Below are positions 61,948-64,000 of a DNA stretch of 64,000 bases, piece after piece (positions within the stretch are counted from its first letter, which is position 1; each line of letters begins with the position of its first letter). The notes beneath the pieces were generated by a model. The model saw only the letters and a list, made by a program, of their open reading frames with translations, did no database searches and was not told the origin of the DNA. Source of the DNA: Pseudoalteromonas sp. T1lg88 (GTDB lineage: Bacteria > Pseudomonadota > Gammaproteobacteria > Enterobacterales > Alteromonadaceae); NCBI RefSeq assembly GCF_002964765.1, contig NZ_PQCF01000006.1:107757-171756 (forward strand), written 5' to 3'. The position numbers and the translations under genes were made by a program.

Positions 61948-62391
61948 ATGCCAGAGCAGCGTAAATTAGGTTTGATCGCTCAGGCGGGTTTAGAGCCGTA
62001 TCAGGAACAGCCAGGCGAAGAGTACATGAATGAAAAGCAACGTGCTCACTTTCGCAAAATTCTGGAAACGTGGCGTAACGATCTAAGAAATGAAGTTGAT
62101 CGCACTAAAACGCACATGCAAGATGAAGCTGCGAACTTCCCTGATCCGGTCGACCGTGCAGCCCAAGAAGAAGAGTTCTCATTAGAGCTGCGTACTCGTG
62201 ACCGCGAGCGTAAACTGATTAAGAAAATCGAAAAAACCCTAAACCTGATCGACGAAGACGATTTTGGTTATTGTGAATCGTGCGGTATCGAAATCGGTAT
62301 CCGCCGTCTTGAAGCACGCCCTACGGCCGACCTGTGTGTTGACTGTAAAGCATTGGCGGAAATCAAAGAGAAACAATCGGGTCGCGGTTAA
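61948..62391 (+). CDS. dksA: RNA polymerase-binding transcription factor DksA
   Basis: DksA enters the secondary channel of RNA polymerase and, with ppGpp, mediates the stringent response. The 147-aa product has the coiled-coil with acidic tip residues D66 and D69 (NFPDPVDRA) and the zinc-binding cysteines C109, C112, C130 and C133 ([14 protein letters not shown]). All residues known to be needed are present. TAGGAG lies before the ATG. It is the first gene of dksA-gluQ-pcnB, a conserved order; gluQ starts 6 bp after its stop. Confidence 0.97.
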   Translation: MPEQRKLGLIAQAGLEPYQEQPGEEYMNEKQRAHFRKILETWRNDLRNEVDRTKTHMQDEAANFPDPVDRAAQEEEFSLELRTRDRERKLIKKIEKTLNLIDEDDFGYCESCGIEIGIRRLEARPTADLCVDCKALAEIKEKQSGRG

Positions 62392-62397
62392 TACACC

Positions 62398-63333
62398 ATG
62401 ACCCATTTGGATGGGGATCAGGGCGCCACAGCCTATGTCGGCCGCTTTGCCCCTTCCCCTTCAGGCCCACTGCATTTTGGTTCATTGGTTGCCGCCCTCG
62501 GCAGCTACCTTGACGCACACGCGCATCAAGGACAGTGGCTGGTTCGTATTGAAGATATAGACACCCCCCGTGTGCGCCCCGGCGCCGACAGCGATATTCT
62601 CCACACCTTAGAAGCCTATGGCCTGCACTGGTATGGCGAAGTGATCTGGCAAAGCCAACGATTAGAACGTTATGCCGAGGTAAGCGAGCAGCTGACACAA
62701 CAAGGCCTGGTCTATGCGTGCCAATGCACTCGCAAAGAAATTAAAGCCTTGGGTGGCATCTATAACGGCCATTGCCGCAACTTAGCACTAAGTGGTGAGC
62801 ACCTGGCGCTGCGCCTCAAGCAAGAGCAGCCCATTTATCATTATCTGGATGCACTGCAAGGTTGGGTTGATATTGCCGCCGCTGAGGCCGAAGAAGACTA
62901 CATAATTAAACGCCGCGATGGCTTGTTCGCCTATCAACTCGTGGTGGTCATCGATGATATCGACCAGGGCATAACCCATGTGGTGCGCGGCGCCGACTTG
63001 CTTATTCCCACGGCCCGACAAATCGGCTTGTTTCAGCAGTTAGGGCACAAAGCGCCAGAGTATCTGCATCTGCCACTGGCGGTGGCCAGCCCGGGCTTTA
63101 AACTGTCAAAACAAAACTACGCCCCGGCCATAGACAGGCAGAACCCGCAACCCGCCTTAGTAGATGCGTTGCACTTTCTTGGCTTTGCGCCGCCACCGGA
63201 ATTGCTCAGCTACCCGGTTGCCGATATTCTTGATTGGGCGCATCAAGCATATCAACGCCAGGCCTTGCGCCGCGCTCTGGAAGTCCAAGTCAGCGAAGAT
63301 GCCAACGGCAAGACCCTAATTCAGCAGCTATAA
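62398..63333 (+). CDS. gluQ: Glutamyl-Q tRNA(Asp) synthetase GluQRS
   Basis: GluQRS attaches glutamate to queuosine in tRNA-Asp. The 311-aa product is a GluRS catalytic core without the anticodon-binding domain: [17 protein letters not shown] (HIGH-type), [11 protein letters not shown], and [11 protein letters not shown] (KMSKS-like). The zinc ligands are C108, C110, Y122 and C126 ([16 protein letters not shown]), a pattern specific to GluQRS. It begins 6 bp after dksA and is co-transcribed with it. Confidence 0.96.
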   Translation: MTHLDGDQGATAYVGRFAPSPSGPLHFGSLVAALGSYLDAHAHQGQWLVRIEDIDTPRVRPGADSDILHTLEAYGLHWYGEVIWQSQRLERYAEVSEQLTQQGLVYACQCTRKEIKALGGIYNGHCRNLALSGEHLALRLKQEQPIYHYLDALQGWVDIAAAEAEEDYIIKRRDGLFAYQLVVVIDDIDQGITHVVRGADLLIPTARQIGLFQQLGHKAPEYLHLPLAVASPGFKLSKQNYAPAIDRQNPQPALVDALHFLGFAPPPELLSYPVADILDWAHQAYQRQALRRALEVQVSEDANGKTLIQQL

Positions 63334-63450
63334 CCAGTGCCATGGGCTTGGCGCTGCGATTTTTATCCGCGCTCGCTTAATTTTTCTGCCGTGCTGGTAT
63401 ATTATAAGCCACTTTCACAATCGCCATAACTGTAGCCTAGGAGAGCGATT

Positions 63451-64000
63451 ATCATTTCTAAACTGTTTCAGCTATGCCGGCAGGTGTTGTCAGCTAAAGA
63501 CGCAAGTGATGCCGAGCATGGGCAAATCACCACCTTAAACGAGCCGGTGATCATTCCTCGAAGTGAGCACGGAATTTCCCGTAGCCAGTTTAGCCCCAAC
63601 GCCCTGAAGGTGTTGTACCGCCTAAAAGACGGCGGTTATGAGGCGTATCTGGTTGGTGGCTGTGTGCGCGATCTCCTGTTAGGCCTACAACCGAAAGACT
63701 TCGACGTGGTCACTAATGCCACTCCGGAGCAGGTCAAAAAACTGTTCCGCAACTGTCGCTTAATCGGCCGTCGTTTTCGTCTGGCTCATATCGTTTTTGG
63801 TCGCGAAGTTATCGAAGTAGCCACCATGCGTGGCCACCACGGTGGTGACGGCGGCGGTAAAAACAATATCAGCCACGCCTCGGAACACGGTCAGTTATTG
63901 CGCGACAATGTATATGGCACCATAGATGAAGACGCAGAACGCCGCGACTTCACCATTAATGCGCTCTATTACTCGATTAAAGATTTTTGCATTTACGATT
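63451..64000 (+). CDS. pcnB: Poly(A) polymerase I PcnB, N-terminal part, with non-AUG start
   Basis: Partial gene running off the window. PcnB adds poly(A) tails to RNA and promotes its decay. The translation [13 protein letters not shown]..., then [49 protein letters not shown] and [12 protein letters not shown] matches E. coli PcnB from its first residues. No ATG, GTG or TTG exists in frame between the upstream stop (TAG, 63433-63435) and the conserved N-terminus. TAGGAG (63438-63443) is followed by in-frame ATT (63448), ATC (63451) and ATT (63454). E. coli pcnB starts at AUU; the same appears true here. Alignment favours 63451 or 63454. Confidence 0.9.
   Translation, partial: MISKLFQLCRQVLSAKDASDAEHGQITTLNEPVIIPRSEHGISRSQFSPNALKVLYRLKDGGYEAYLVGGCVRDLLLGLQPKDFDVVTNATPEQVKKLFRNCRLIGRRFRLAHIVFGREVIEVATMRGHHGGDGGGKNNISHASEHGQLLRDNVYGTIDEDAERRDFTINALYYSIKDFCIYD

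Noticed and set aside
1..64000. CRISPR arrays, tRNA or rRNA genes, prophage or integron elements
   Set aside because: No regularly spaced repeats, cloverleaf-type sequences, rRNA segments or integrase/transposase genes were seen; the only repeats are the ftsY tandem units, the REP-like pair and the MITE-like palindrome.

Overview
The window is a 64-kb stretch of a gammaproteobacterial chromosome. Gene content and order (ftsY/rsmD, ubiC-ubiA, tdh-kbl, heptose and Kdo genes for an LPS inner core, rsmJ-prlC facing gor, sfsA then dksA-gluQ-pcnB) point to a marine member of the Alteromonadales or a close relative. Supporting hints are a Pseudomonas-type GltX, a proteobacterial dedicated sortase locus, DUF3581 and DUF1415 proteins, a Wzi-like outer-membrane protein and a Na+/H+ antiporter. 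The exact genus cannot be read from the sequence. No rRNA, tRNA, CRISPR array, prophage or transposase gene is visible.

Layout. 1-7.4 kb: start of ftsY (leaving the window), rsmD, a yjaG/DUF2007/coiled-coil cluster, a DUF2721 membrane protein, a LysR regulator, a 2OG-Fe(II) oxygenase and ubiCA. 7.6-11.1 kb: kbl-tdh and glpE-glpG. 11.2-20.5 kb: an LPS core block on both strands (heptosyltransferase-gmhB, kdkA, gmhA-hldE, a second GT9 enzyme, a Wzi-like beta-barrel, waaA-DUF1415). 20.5-25 kb: a REP-like inverted pair, DUF3581, gltX (frameshifted), a membrane-anchored glutaredoxin and proB. 25-29.3 kb: a DMT transporter whose 3' end overlaps a class GN sortase, followed by the sortase target (VIT-VWA) and the OmpA-like PdsO. 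29.4-35.2 kb: murI, an unrecognised 184-aa protein, an AT-rich island holding one 837-aa protein with a cold-shock-like N-terminus and Cys-rich C-terminus, and a flavoprotein. 35.5-43 kb: a secreted subtilase with two PPC domains, a peroxiredoxin, rsmJ-prlC and gor. 43-52 kb: a TetR/antiporter divergent pair, DoxX, LysR and a string of redox and detoxification genes (two pirins, TSUP, FMN reductase, OsmC, thioesterase, aldo/keto reductase). 52-57 kb: a MITE-like palindrome, LysE, a FAN1-like/DEDDh nuclease fusion, a FAH hydrolase and an M17 aminopeptidase (frameshifted). 57-64 kb: sfsA, a lipoprotein penicillin acylase with divergent AraC regulator, then dksA-gluQ-pcnB.

How the genes work together. 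GmhA, HldE and GmhB make ADP-heptose; WaaA and KdkA add and phosphorylate Kdo; the two GT9 enzymes probably extend the core. The sortase, its target and PdsO form one surface-display module. Kbl and Tdh degrade threonine. PrlC, the M17 peptidase and the secreted subtilase handle peptides.

The points most worth following are: the 837-aa island protein preceded by an overlapping 16-codon ORF with a better ribosome binding site; the FAN1-like nuclease fused to a DnaQ-type exonuclease; pcnB, which has no AUG/GUG/UUG at its expected start but AUU/AUC codons behind a good Shine-Dalgarno; and two housekeeping genes (gltX, M17 peptidase) each broken by one base in a homopolymer, which looks more like sequence error than decay.
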